Assembly (NCBI GenBank): GCA_964627195.1
Contig: CAZVJU010000016.1
Span: 1 to 25,954 of the forward strand
Length of the DNA stretch: 25,954 nt
Origin: CAZVJU01 sp964627195
GTDB lineage: Bacteria > Patescibacteriota > Microgenomatia > UBA8517
Reading direction: 5' to 3'
The number at the start of each line of letters is the position of its first letter. The stretch's first letter is position 1. Of the stretch, positions 13,542 to 20,575 are shown piece after piece. The position numbers were made by a program, and so were the translations under genes. Below the pieces are notes generated by a model. The model worked only from the letters and a program-made list of their open reading frames with translations, did not search any database and was not told where the DNA came from.

Positions 13542-14834
13542 ATGTCATCAGTATTTGAAAATGCAAAAAAACAAATCGATTCTGTTGCCAGTCTTCTAAC
13601 TGAAGACTATCCGGATAAAAAAAGATTTGGCCGAGCGATACGACTTCTTAAAGAACCTCAGCGGGTTTTAAAGAAAAAAATTGCAATAAAGTTAGATAGT
13701 GGAAAGTCAAAAAGTTTTCAGGCTTACCGATCGCAACACAACGATGCCCGTGGTCCGTTTAAGGGAGGAATCCGCTTCCACCCTCAAGTTTCGGAAGATG
13801 AGGTAAAAGCGCTTTCGACATGGATGAGTATTAAGTGTGCTGTTGCGGGAATTCCATTTGGTGGAGGGAAAGGTGGAATTGCACTAGATCCAAAAGAATT
13901 TTCAGAGGCAGAACTTCAAAGACTGTCAAAAAAGTACGCAGATTTTTTAGCTCCTTTTATTGGTCCATGGCGCGACGTTCCTGCTCCTGATGTTAATACT
14001 GGTGAGCGCGAGATGGCATGGATGCTTGAAGCCTATGAGAAAAAGATTGGTTGTCATGCTCCGGCAACTTTTACGGGAAAGCCAATTGAACTGGGGGGTT
14101 CTTTGGGGCGGATAGAGGCGACAGGTCAAGGCGGATTTTACGTTCTCCAAAACTATATACACCGTGTAAGGAACATCCCTGCACGTACAACGGTTGCTGT
14201 CCAGGGGTTCGGAAATGTAGGGTATTGGTTTTCCTACTTCGCTCAAAAAGAAGGCTATAAAGTTGTTGCTGTTTCTGATTCCAGCGGAGCAATTTTAAAT
14301 TTGAAAGGCCTTGATATTGAGAAACTGGCAAAGTTAAAAGAGGATTTGGGATCATTTGATGAAATAGTAAAGAAGTTCCGTCCAAAGGATGGTCAGCCTT
14401 TGGCTGATAGGTTTATAAGTAACGATGAATTATTAGCATTACCTGTTGATATTTTAGTTCCGGCTGCATTGGAAAACTCAATAACAAGCGAGAATGCTAA
14501 AAAGGTAAAAGCAAAAGTCGTACTCGAGATGGCGAATGGTCCGACAACTCCTGAAGCCGAGGAGATACTTCTTTCAAAGAAAGTAGATATCCTACCTGAT
14601 GTTTTATGTAACACAGGCGGCGTAACTGTTTCTTATTTTGAATGGGTGCAGAATCTCCATGGTTACCGCTGGACAAAAGAGAGAGTTAACGAAGAATTGA
14701 AAATAATTATGGATAAAGCCTTTGAAGAAATTTATAAAGTAGTTCACCACAAGAAAGTATCCTACCGCAAAGCAGCCTACGTTTTAGCTGTCAAAAGAAT
14801 AATCGATGCGATGATGCTAAGAGGGAGAGTATAA
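13542..14834 (+). CDS. gdhA: Glutamate/leucine-family amino acid dehydrogenase
   Basis: A 430-aa NAD(P)-dependent dehydrogenase that interconverts glutamate (or a branched-chain or aromatic amino acid) with its 2-oxo acid and ammonium. The substrate domain has GPFKGGIRFHPQVSEDEVKALSTWMSIKCA and the catalytic-Lys segment GIPFGGGKGGI. The Rossmann loop is VAVQGFGNVGYWF (about 217-229), and DILVPAALENSIT and EMANGPTTPEAEEIL are typical of glutamate dehydrogenases. Residues about 280-289 (RPKDGQPLAD) are extra relative to relatives, which go from the FDEIVKKF region almost directly to the ISNDELL segment; they are encoded by a 30-bp double palindrome. Glutamate is the likeliest substrate from overall length and motifs. 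It is convergent with the kbl-tdh operon. Confidence 0.93.
   Translation: MSSVFENAKKQIDSVASLLTEDYPDKKRFGRAIRLLKEPQRVLKKKIAIKLDSGKSKSFQAYRSQHNDARGPFKGGIRFHPQVSEDEVKALSTWMSIKCAVAGIPFGGGKGGIALDPKEFSEAELQRLSKKYADFLAPFIGPWRDVPAPDVNTGEREMAWMLEAYEKKIGCHAPATFTGKPIELGGSLGRIEATGQGGFYVLQNYIHRVRNIPARTTVAVQGFGNVGYWFSYFAQKEGYKVVAVSDSSGAILNLKGLDIEKLAKLKEDLGSFDEIVKKFRPKDGQPLADRFISNDELLALPVDILVPAALENSITSENAKKVKAKVVLEMANGPTTPEAEEILLSKKVDILPDVLCNTGGVTVSYFEWVQNLHGYRWTKERVNEELKIIMDKAFEEIYKVVHHKKVSYRKAAYVLAVKRIIDAMMLRGRV
14378..14407. repeat. 30-bp double-hairpin element, in frame in the dehydrogenase gene
   Basis: CCGTCC, loop AAA, GGATGG (one G-T wobble), then TCAGCC, loop TTT, GGCTGA. It starts on a third codon position and reads R-P-K-D-G-Q-P-L-A-D. 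Confidence 0.85.
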
Positions 14835-14855
14835 AAAAATCTAAATACCACTAAG

Positions 14856-15455
14856 TTATTTATTGTCAGGTGAGGGTTCGTAATAAGTAATACCTCCTCC
14901 GTAGTAATCTCCATATATCTCTCTTAATACCTTATCGCTTCTTCGAAAAGCCTCATCTGGGTTTAATTGTTCGGTATCTCTCAAAAGTGATACTCCTTTT
15001 ACAGGAATTTTTGTGAGGAATGTTGCTTTATTTCCTGTAAATCTGCCAAAAATATTATGAGCATATGGAACTTCTCCGGTAGTTGTAACTGGTGGGGGTT
15101 TTAAAACACCTCTTAAATTATCGGCTAAACTTCTGACAATTTCTTCAGTTTGGGCTCTACCCCCCGTATATATTGTAAAAACCTTTCCTTCACGGACATC
15201 GCCACCACTTAAATATTTATGATGTAAGTCCCGTGCTATTAAAGATCGAGATATTGCTCCTGCATCGACGGGGTCACAATTTAGGTGAATTTTGTACCCT
15301 TCGTTGGGATTATTATTAATAAACTTCCATTTCCCTTCTGCAGAATGATGCATATAAGGATCTTGCACGGCGATAAATGGCACTTCTTCTTTTGCTGCAC
15401 CTTTCTGAGCCTTGTTTATTTGATTGAGGGCTGAGGTAAAATCCGATTCATCCAT
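14856..15455 (-). CDS. Possible phosphothreonine-lyase-fold protein (OspF/SpvC and LanL-lyase-like)
   Basis: A 199-aa protein without a name known to me. The pattern from residue 54 on recalls the phosphothreonine lyase fold of OspF/SpvC and the N-terminal domain of class III/IV lanthipeptide synthetases: YKIHLN with a K-x-H pair (K55, H57), HHKYLSGG (K80), then GKVFTIYTGG and a late NIFGRF segment (R138). In SpvC a K-x-H pair and a further Lys catalyse elimination of phosphate from phosphothreonine. No signal peptide is seen. The ATG at 15455 is chosen because it overlaps the tdh stop by 8 bp; the in-frame upstream ATG at 15569 would overlap tdh by over 120 bp. It is third in the kbl-tdh operon, or driven by a TATAAT at 15466-15471. 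The fold assignment is motif matching by eye. Confidence 0.5.
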   Translation of the reverse strand: MDESDFTSALNQINKAQKGAAKEEVPFIAVQDPYMHHSAEGKWKFINNNPNEGYKIHLNCDPVDAGAISRSLIARDLHHKYLSGGDVREGKVFTIYTGGRAQTEEIVRSLADNLRGVLKPPPVTTTGEVPYAHNIFGRFTGNKATFLTKIPVKGVSLLRDTEQLNPDEAFRRSDKVLREIYGDYYGGGITYYEPSPDNK

Positions 15456-16509
15456 TGGTCTTTTTATTATACCTATTTTGAATTTCGGGGATGAGATATT
15501 CTGAAAATGCGCGGGTAATATCGTAATCTGCTTGCCATCCCCAATCTTTTTTTGCTGCGGAATCGTCAATTGCTGCTGGCCAGCTATCTACAATTTTTTG
15601 CCTTGCAGGATCAGGGACGTAGCTTATCGCGGAATCAGGAAAAACTTTGTTAACTAACTCAGCAATTTCTTGGGCAGAAGCAGAGAAACCAGAAACATTA
15701 TAAACATCTTTAGTTAACTTTTCCCTCGGCGCTTCAGTTAATTGAAGTAGAGCCTTTACAGCATCAGGCATGACCATAAAGGGAATAATTGTGTCGGGAC
15801 GGACAAAACTTTCGTAACCCTCACCTCTGGCAGCGGAGTGAATCATCTCGGGTGCGTAATCGCTTGTTCCGCCGGAAGGTATAGTCAAAGCACTTATTAT
15901 GCCGGGGAAACGAACCGATCGAAAATCAATTGGCGAAAAATTATGGGTAGTATCGTCCATAGGACGATCGACCTTTGGTCGAAGTTGTGAGTAGTGAGAT
16001 GAATAGTAATTCCCAAGCATTTCACAATAGAGTTTATTTATCCCATACATGGTAATCGGTGAGTTAAAATCAGTTTCTTTTAGTGTTCCCGAAACCTGTT
16101 TTGTTTTTAGATCAGAGAGACCATAGACCGCGATAGTTGACGGGAAAACAAATTTAATTGTGAATTTGCCCTCGAGACCTATCTTGTAAGCTGCGCTCAG
16201 AAGCGATGCAGTTCCATTGACATTAACATCATGCGCTCGTTCCGGATTTTTCTCGCCGGATGTGGAAAGAATTGCGGCTAAGTGAAAGATTGTAGTTATT
16301 TGATGTTCCCTCAAAAGATTCTCGACCACATCTTTGTCCAGAATATCAGCTACTATTATCTCGTGGGCATATTGCTTTAAGTCATCGTCCAGTTCTCGGA
16401 TGTCCAGAGTTATGGCGTTATAGCCCTTCATTTCCGAGAGTTTAGGGAGTAAGGCGTGGCCAACTTCGCCGTTGGCACCGGTAATAAGAACTGTTTCTTT
16501 GTTATCCAT
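15448..16509 (-). CDS. tdh: L-threonine 3-dehydrogenase, short-chain (SDR/epimerase-like) type
   Basis: A 353-aa NAD-dependent extended SDR enzyme oxidising L-threonine to 2-amino-3-ketobutyrate. The nucleotide loop is LITGANGEVGHAL (about 8-20), with Asp at the end of strand 2 (TLDIREL). The catalytic Ser is in FPSTIAVYG and the YxxxK motif is YGINK. Typical of the SDR-type threonine dehydrogenase are RFPGIIS...GGTSDYAPEMIHSA and DTIIPFMVMPDAVKAL. Between NYYSSHY and PIDFRSVRFPG there are about 17-19 extra residues (SQLRPKVDRPMDDTTHNFS), made of a 30-bp palindrome plus flanking low-complexity DNA. It starts immediately after the kbl stop (TAA then ATG), so it is certainly in one operon with kbl. 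Confidence 0.9.
   Translation of the reverse strand: MDNKETVLITGANGEVGHALLPKLSEMKGYNAITLDIRELDDDLKQYAHEIIVADILDKDVVENLLREHQITTIFHLAAILSTSGEKNPERAHDVNVNGTASLLSAAYKIGLEGKFTIKFVFPSTIAVYGLSDLKTKQVSGTLKETDFNSPITMYGINKLYCEMLGNYYSSHYSQLRPKVDRPMDDTTHNFSPIDFRSVRFPGIISALTIPSGGTSDYAPEMIHSAARGEGYESFVRPDTIIPFMVMPDAVKALLQLTEAPREKLTKDVYNVSGFSASAQEIAELVNKVFPDSAISYVPDPARQKIVDSWPAAIDDSAAKKDWGWQADYDITRAFSEYLIPEIQNRYNKKTNG
15466..15471 (-). promoter_or_regulatory. Possible internal -10 box TATAAT at the tdh 3' end
   Basis: A perfect TATAAT on the minus strand lies within the last tdh codons, 10 nt before the ATG of the lyase-like gene, the same spacing as at 11976-11965. It may give that gene its own transcript. 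Confidence 0.3.
15953..15982. repeat. 30-bp double-hairpin element, in frame in tdh
   Basis: Plus strand: TCGTCC, loop ATA, GGACGA, then TCGACC, loop TTT, GGTCGA; both stems are perfect. On the coding strand it starts at a third codon position and reads R-P-K-V-D-R-P-M-D-D. Next to it lies an AC-rich stretch on the coding strand. Confidence 0.85.
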
Positions 16510-17697
16510 TTAAATTATTACTTTTAAGTCTTTACCGATTTTCTCAAATGCCTCAAGGGCTTTGTCTAAATCACTTGTATTATGAGCTGCACTCATCATT
16601 ACCCTGATCCGGGCAAGTCCTTCGGGGACAGTCGGATAGCCTATTGCCATAGCAAAAATTCCGGCTTGATATAGTTTTCGACTAAACTCCCTAGCCAGTT
16701 TTATCTCACCCAACATAACAGGGACGATGGGAGTTGTGCTTTTGCCGATATCGAATCCCAACTTATGCATTTTTTCTTTAAAATAATTTGTATTTTCCCA
16801 TAGTTTCTCTACGAGTTTTGTTGAGTTTTGAAGGATTTTTACGGAAGCTATACATGAAGCTACATCCGCGGCTGTCATGGCGCTTGAAAAAAGAAATGGC
16901 CGGGCGCGTTGTCGAAGCCAGTCAACAATCACTTTTTTGCCAGCAACATACCCTCCGACTACACCTAGGGCTTTACTCATTGTTCCAATTTCAATATCAA
17001 CTTTGCCATGGAGGTTGAAGTGATCCGCCAGTCCGGCACCGTTTTTCCCTAAAACACCTTCACCATGAGCATCATCGACCATAAGTAAAGCATCATATTT
17101 TTCTGCAATGGTAACCAATTCCGGCAGGGGTGCAATATCTCCATCCATAGAAAAAACTCCGTCGGTCACAATTAATTTATTACCCTTTAAAGGCCTGGCC
17201 TTTAAAGTAGTATTAAGATCGTTGGTATCAAGGTGTTTGTAGCGAATAACTTCCGCCTTACTTAATCGGCATGCATCAATTATGCTGGCATGGTTTAGCT
17301 CATCTGAAAAAATTACATCTCCCCCTCCAACCAGTGCAGGAATGGTTGCTATATTTGCGTTAAAGCCGGACTGAAATGAAATTACAGCCTCGACCTTTTT
17401 GAACTTTGCGAGTTCTTCCTCGAGTTTCAAATGAAGCTTGGTAGTTCCTGCGATGGTCCGGACCGCGGTTGGTCCTATGCCGTAAGTATCGATTGCTTTT
17501 TTTGCCGCCTTTTTGAGCTCTTCACTATTTGCCAGCCCCAAATAGTTATTTGAGCAGAAATTTAAAACCCATTTACCATCAACTTTAATTTTCGCATCCA
17601 TTGGAGATTCGATGACCCGCTCAGTAATATAAAGCCCTTTATTTTTTAGTTCATTCAGACTTTCCGAAATCCAATTTAATTTAGTAGCTTGTACCAT
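16510..17697 (-). CDS. kbl: 2-amino-3-ketobutyrate CoA ligase (glycine C-acetyltransferase)
   Basis: A 395-aa PLP-dependent alpha-oxoamine synthase. It splits 2-amino-3-ketobutyrate with CoA to glycine and acetyl-CoA, the second step after Tdh. Conserved parts: NFCSNNYLGLA, GIGPTAVRTIAGTTKLHLKLEEELA, DELNHASIIDACRLS, LIVTDGVFSMDGDIAPL, the DDAHGEG motif, and the PLP Lys in TMSKALGVVGGYV. The ATG at 17697 matches the family N terminus; the longer in-frame start at 17778 reads through a dispersed palindrome and lacks family similarity. A 23-bp hairpin at 17185-17207 encodes the LKARPLK segment just before LIVTDGVFSMDG. Its stop abuts the tdh start, giving a coupled threonine-degradation operon. 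Confidence 0.93.
   Translation of the reverse strand: MVQATKLNWISESLNELKNKGLYITERVIESPMDAKIKVDGKWVLNFCSNNYLGLANSEELKKAAKKAIDTYGIGPTAVRTIAGTTKLHLKLEEELAKFKKVEAVISFQSGFNANIATIPALVGGGDVIFSDELNHASIIDACRLSKAEVIRYKHLDTNDLNTTLKARPLKGNKLIVTDGVFSMDGDIAPLPELVTIAEKYDALLMVDDAHGEGVLGKNGAGLADHFNLHGKVDIEIGTMSKALGVVGGYVAGKKVIVDWLRQRARPFLFSSAMTAADVASCIASVKILQNSTKLVEKLWENTNYFKEKMHKLGFDIGKSTTPIVPVMLGEIKLAREFSRKLYQAGIFAMAIGYPTVPEGLARIRVMMSAAHNTSDLDKALEAFEKIGKDLKVII
17185..17207. repeat. Perfect 10-3-10 hairpin inside kbl
   Basis: CTTTAAAGGC, loop CTG, GCCTTTAAAG. It is read in frame as part of LKARPLK at a surface-loop position between conserved KBL blocks. Its 3-nt loop matches the loops of the 30-bp elements, but it is a single, longer hairpin. 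Confidence 0.6.
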
Positions 17698-17725
17698 TTG
17701 GGTATACTCTTCGATAAACTCAGAG

Positions 17726-17745
17726 TTCTGAGCGAAGTCGAAGGA
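17726..17745. repeat. CTGAG-type dispersed palindrome upstream of kbl
   Basis: The sequence TTCTGAGCGAAGTCGAAGGA is the best-conserved copy of the CTGAGCGAAGTCGAAGG-type element, which is common in many environmental bacterial genomes. Degenerate copies lie after secA. Confidence 0.6.
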
Positions 17746-17770
17746 TTCGTAGATTAGTATTATATATAAA

Positions 17771-17821
17771 GAAATCACATTCTAAAAGTGGATTATGAAT
17801 GTGATTTCTTTGGCATATGCC
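17771..17821. repeat. Palindromes in the kbl/AAA+ divergent region
   Basis: A perfect 12-bp inverted repeat, GAAATCACATTC (17771-17782) and GAATGTGATTTC (17797-17808), with a 14-nt loop. It is followed by the palindrome GGCATATGCC (17812-17821). The core CACATT/AATGTG recurs at about 17821-17828 and 17841-17849. It could be a regulator-binding region or a structured element. Confidence 0.6.
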
Positions 17822-17862
17822 ACATTTTTGGTCCAATCTTGGAATGTGGTATCTGTAAATGC

Positions 17863-17868
17863 TATCAT
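17863..17868 (+). promoter_or_regulatory. -10-like box TATCAT of the AAA+ gene
   Basis: TATCAT is followed by 8 nt and the ATG at 17877, so the predicted 5' leader is 0-2 nt. An overlapping TATAAT at 17873-17878 includes the start codon and is too close. Confidence 0.35.
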
Positions 17869-17876
17869 AAATTATA

Positions 17877-20357
17877 ATGGAATTTCTTTCTTGGCATTAT
17901 AGTAAGGGGATAGATTATTTTTTCACTAGCTGGATTGGGTCAGTTTCCTGGATACTCCATTATTTTTCCTTACCACTTTTACTAAAAACTCTTTTTTCTC
18001 CTTGGAAACGCCTTACTGTCGAGGATACCTCACCCGGATTCAATTTTCAGAAGAAGTTTGAAGTATTTACCTTTAATCTGATTTCTCGTGGTATCGGCGC
18101 AGCTGTCCGTGGAACTCTTTTTTGGGTAGGAATTCTTTTAATCGGCTTTACGATTTTGGGCGGATTAGCGGGTTTTATTTTCTGGCTCACCTTGCCTTTT
18201 TTCGGACTTGGTGTGTATGACAAGTATGTTAGGCAAACCCATAACTTTATGAAAGGACTGGAGTTTTCCCTTAAGTCAGGAAAAGGTTCACCTATTCAAA
18301 CGATTTTTAATAATTCTGCAGGCCAGTTTATTTTGGACCATGTTGGCTTAGCTCTTTCTGAAATAATAGAGAATGCGAAAGTAGAAAAAGTAACCCTGCA
18401 AGAAAATTTCCCTACAAATTATAAAGAGTTAATTGAAAGATTGTTGCAAGACGGAGTTTGGAACAGTACTTTTTTTAACAAAAAAGAATTGCACAAAGAT
18501 GATTTAATAACCGCTGCAGAGTGGTGGGATAAAAAGAATGACGAGGAGACAAAGTTCGGCGACCGGGTTCTCGGACGGCCGGGTATAGCGCTTGATCTCA
18601 CATTCGGTTATACCCCAACTCTCAACCAATACTCGATTGATCTTGCCAAACCCCAATCTTTTTCTCACAGGTTAATTGGTAGGCAGGAAATCGTATCAAG
18701 GATGGAGAGAATATTAAATGCGGGAAGTAGCGTCCTTCTCATGGGGTCTCCCGGAGTCGGAAAAAAGACTGTAGTTTTGGAATTTGCGAGTAAGGCTGCC
18801 AATGGGGAATTGGGTAAAAAAATGGCCTATAAACGAGTGCTGGAGTTTGATTACAACTCGCTTCTTTCAGGAACATCAGATGTAAATGAAAAAAAGACAA
18901 AACTGGCTTGGATTATGGCTGAGGCCGAGTCGGCGGGTAATATAATCCTGATGATTCGTGATATCCAGCGCTTAACTAACCCCGATGTTGAAGGCTACGA
19001 TTTTACGGATATCTTTGAGGAGTATTTGGAGAAGCGTGAATTTAAAATTATAGCGGTATCCTCAAATACCGAGTATGAAAGATTTATTGCCCCGAACCTC
19101 CGTTTAAGAAAGTACTTGGAAAAGGTCGAGGTAATCGCCCCAAAAAAAGCTGAAGCATTGGAAATTTTAGTTGCTGCCGCGAAGCGCTGGGAAGGTATTA
19201 CCGGACTTACTATAACAGTTCCGGCACTCAGAAATATTCTTGAGGAGTCGGACAGATATATAACAGAAGTTCCCTTCCCGGAAAAGGCGCTTGAGCTACT
19301 GGATTCGGTGGTTTCCTACAAAGAACAACAGGGAGGTAAAATAGTTACACTTGAAGACACAAATGCGGTTCTCGCGGAAAAAACTGGTATTTCGTTTGCA
19401 AAATTAACCAGCGAAGAGAAAACCCGCTTAAGCAATATTGAAGATATTATCCATCAACGCCTTATCGATCAAGATATTGCGGTTAAACTAATCGGCAAGA
19501 CTCTCCGGGCGAAAACTGTGGGTGTCGTAAAGGAGAATAGACCTTTGGGTTCATTCCTTTTTCTCGGACCCACCGGAGTTGGGAAAACCGAAACAGCAAA
19601 AGTTTTAGCCCGAGTTTATTACGGAAGTGAGGAAAATATGCTCAGGTTCGATATGGCTGAGTATGGCGGGGCGGAAGGGTTAGAAAGGCTCGTAGGTTCT
19701 GTTTCAAAAAATCTTCCAGGTGCATTAACTACAGCGATCAAAAATAGACCAGCAAGTTTACTGCTTTTAGATGAAATAGAGAAAGCAAGTAAAGAAATTT
19801 ACAATTTGTTCTTATCCCTTTTAGACGAAGGAGTGATCACAGATGCTTTTGGGAAAAAGATTATTTGCAGACATTTATTTGTAATTGGTACCTCAAATGC
19901 AGGTGCTGAGCATACACGCCAGCTAATTGGTCAGGGAGTTAGAGGGGAAGAATTGCAAAGGCAAATTGTGAACTTTTGCTTGGAAAAGGAGATTTTTTCT
20001 CCAGAGTTTATTAATCGATTTGACGGAGTTGTTGTATACGAACCTTTACAAGAAGAGGATTTGGTCAAAATAGCACATCTCATGCTCGCCGATCTCTCAG
20101 AGAATCTGCGCGCAAAAAATATTTTTCTTGTAGTTACAGATGAAGTTGCGGTAAAAATTGCCAAAGACGGATTTGAACCGACATTTGGCGCAAGACCAAT
20201 GAGGAGAATCGTCAATCTGACTATTGGAGATCTTGTTGGGCGTGCAATTCTTGCGGGGCAAGTAAGAGAGGGGGATAAAGTAAAACTGGTTCCGGGGGAA
20301 AAGCGGGAAGAATTTAGGTTAGAGAAAGATGAGTCAACAAAGGTTAATGAGGATTGA
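17877..20357 (+). CDS. Membrane-anchored Clp-like protein with two AAA+ domains
   Basis: An 826-aa Clp/Hsp100-related ATPase, likely a membrane-tethered unfoldase. Instead of the usual Clp N domain it begins with hydrophobic segments (about 20-40, 68-90 and 92-115), then a linker domain with GRPGIALDLTFGYTPTLNQYS. AAA-1 has Walker A GSPGVGKKT (290-298), but the Walker B site reads ILMIRDIQRL where IDEI is expected, so hydrolysis there is doubtful. AAA-2 is intact: Walker A GPTGVGKTE, Walker B LLLLDEIEKA, sensor 1 GTSNAG and sensor-2 region FGARPMRR. No clear ClpP-docking IGF/L-type loop is seen, so a peptidase partner is not supported. Substrates are unknown; membrane protein quality control is a reasonable guess. 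Confidence 0.82.
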   Translation: MEFLSWHYSKGIDYFFTSWIGSVSWILHYFSLPLLLKTLFSPWKRLTVEDTSPGFNFQKKFEVFTFNLISRGIGAAVRGTLFWVGILLIGFTILGGLAGFIFWLTLPFFGLGVYDKYVRQTHNFMKGLEFSLKSGKGSPIQTIFNNSAGQFILDHVGLALSEIIENAKVEKVTLQENFPTNYKELIERLLQDGVWNSTFFNKKELHKDDLITAAEWWDKKNDEETKFGDRVLGRPGIALDLTFGYTPTLNQYSIDLAKPQSFSHRLIGRQEIVSRMERILNAGSSVLLMGSPGVGKKTVVLEFASKAANGELGKKMAYKRVLEFDYNSLLSGTSDVNEKKTKLAWIMAEAESAGNIILMIRDIQRLTNPDVEGYDFTDIFEEYLEKREFKIIAVSSNTEYERFIAPNLRLRKYLEKVEVIAPKKAEALEILVAAAKRWEGITGLTITVPALRNILEESDRYITEVPFPEKALELLDSVVSYKEQQGGKIVTLEDTNAVLAEKTGISFAKLTSEEKTRLSNIEDIIHQRLIDQDIAVKLIGKTLRAKTVGVVKENRPLGSFLFLGPTGVGKTETAKVLARVYYGSEENMLRFDMAEYGGAEGLERLVGSVSKNLPGALTTAIKNRPASLLLLDEIEKASKEIYNLFLSLLDEGVITDAFGKKIICRHLFVIGTSNAGAEHTRQLIGQGVRGEELQRQIVNFCLEKEIFSPEFINRFDGVVVYEPLQEEDLVKIAHLMLADLSENLRAKNIFLVVTDEVAVKIAKDGFEPTFGARPMRRIVNLTIGDLVGRAILAGQVREGDKVKLVPGEKREEFRLEKDESTKVNED

Positions 20358-20438
20358 TAATCAGGAATGTACCACTGAGACTTATCTAGCTTCAAAATTG
20401 CCTCTTTTAATAATATTGTTTTTCCTGTTAGTATGGTA

Positions 20439-20468
20439 TTAAGCTAGGCTTGACCAAGCTAAGCTTGG
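20439..20468. repeat. 30-bp double-hairpin element, intergenic copy
   Basis: TTAAGC, loop TAG, GCTTGA (one wobble), then CCAAGC, loop TAA, GCTTGG. It has the same 6-3-6 plus 6-3-6 architecture as the genic copies but is AT-richer. It lies 81 bp after the AAA+ stop. The rest of the 20358-20575 gap is AT-rich without an ORF. Confidence 0.65.
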
Positions 20469-20534
20469 TAGGCTAAATTTGCGGCGCTTCTTAAAGAGAC
20501 AAATTTTAAAATGTACCGCTAACACTAGCTGGTT

Positions 20535-20558
20535 GTTTTGCTAGAAAACAATTTTTTT
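20535..20558 (+). terminator. Possible Rho-independent terminator after the AAA+ gene
   Basis: GTTTT pairs with AAAAC around GCTAG, followed by AA and seven T. An alternative pairing, CTAGC with GCTAG, overlaps. The stem is weak, and the next gene begins only 17 nt later, so this could instead be part of its leader. Confidence 0.35.
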
Positions 20559-20575
20559 AAAAGTTGCTCAATAAT

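Noticed and set aside
15456..15569. Longer start for the lyase-like protein
   Set aside because: It would overlap tdh by over 120 bp; ATG 15455 gives a normal 8-bp operon overlap.
17698..17778. Longer start for KBL
   Set aside because: The extra residues come from a dispersed CTGAG-type palindrome; the family N terminus begins at the MVQATKLNW ATG.
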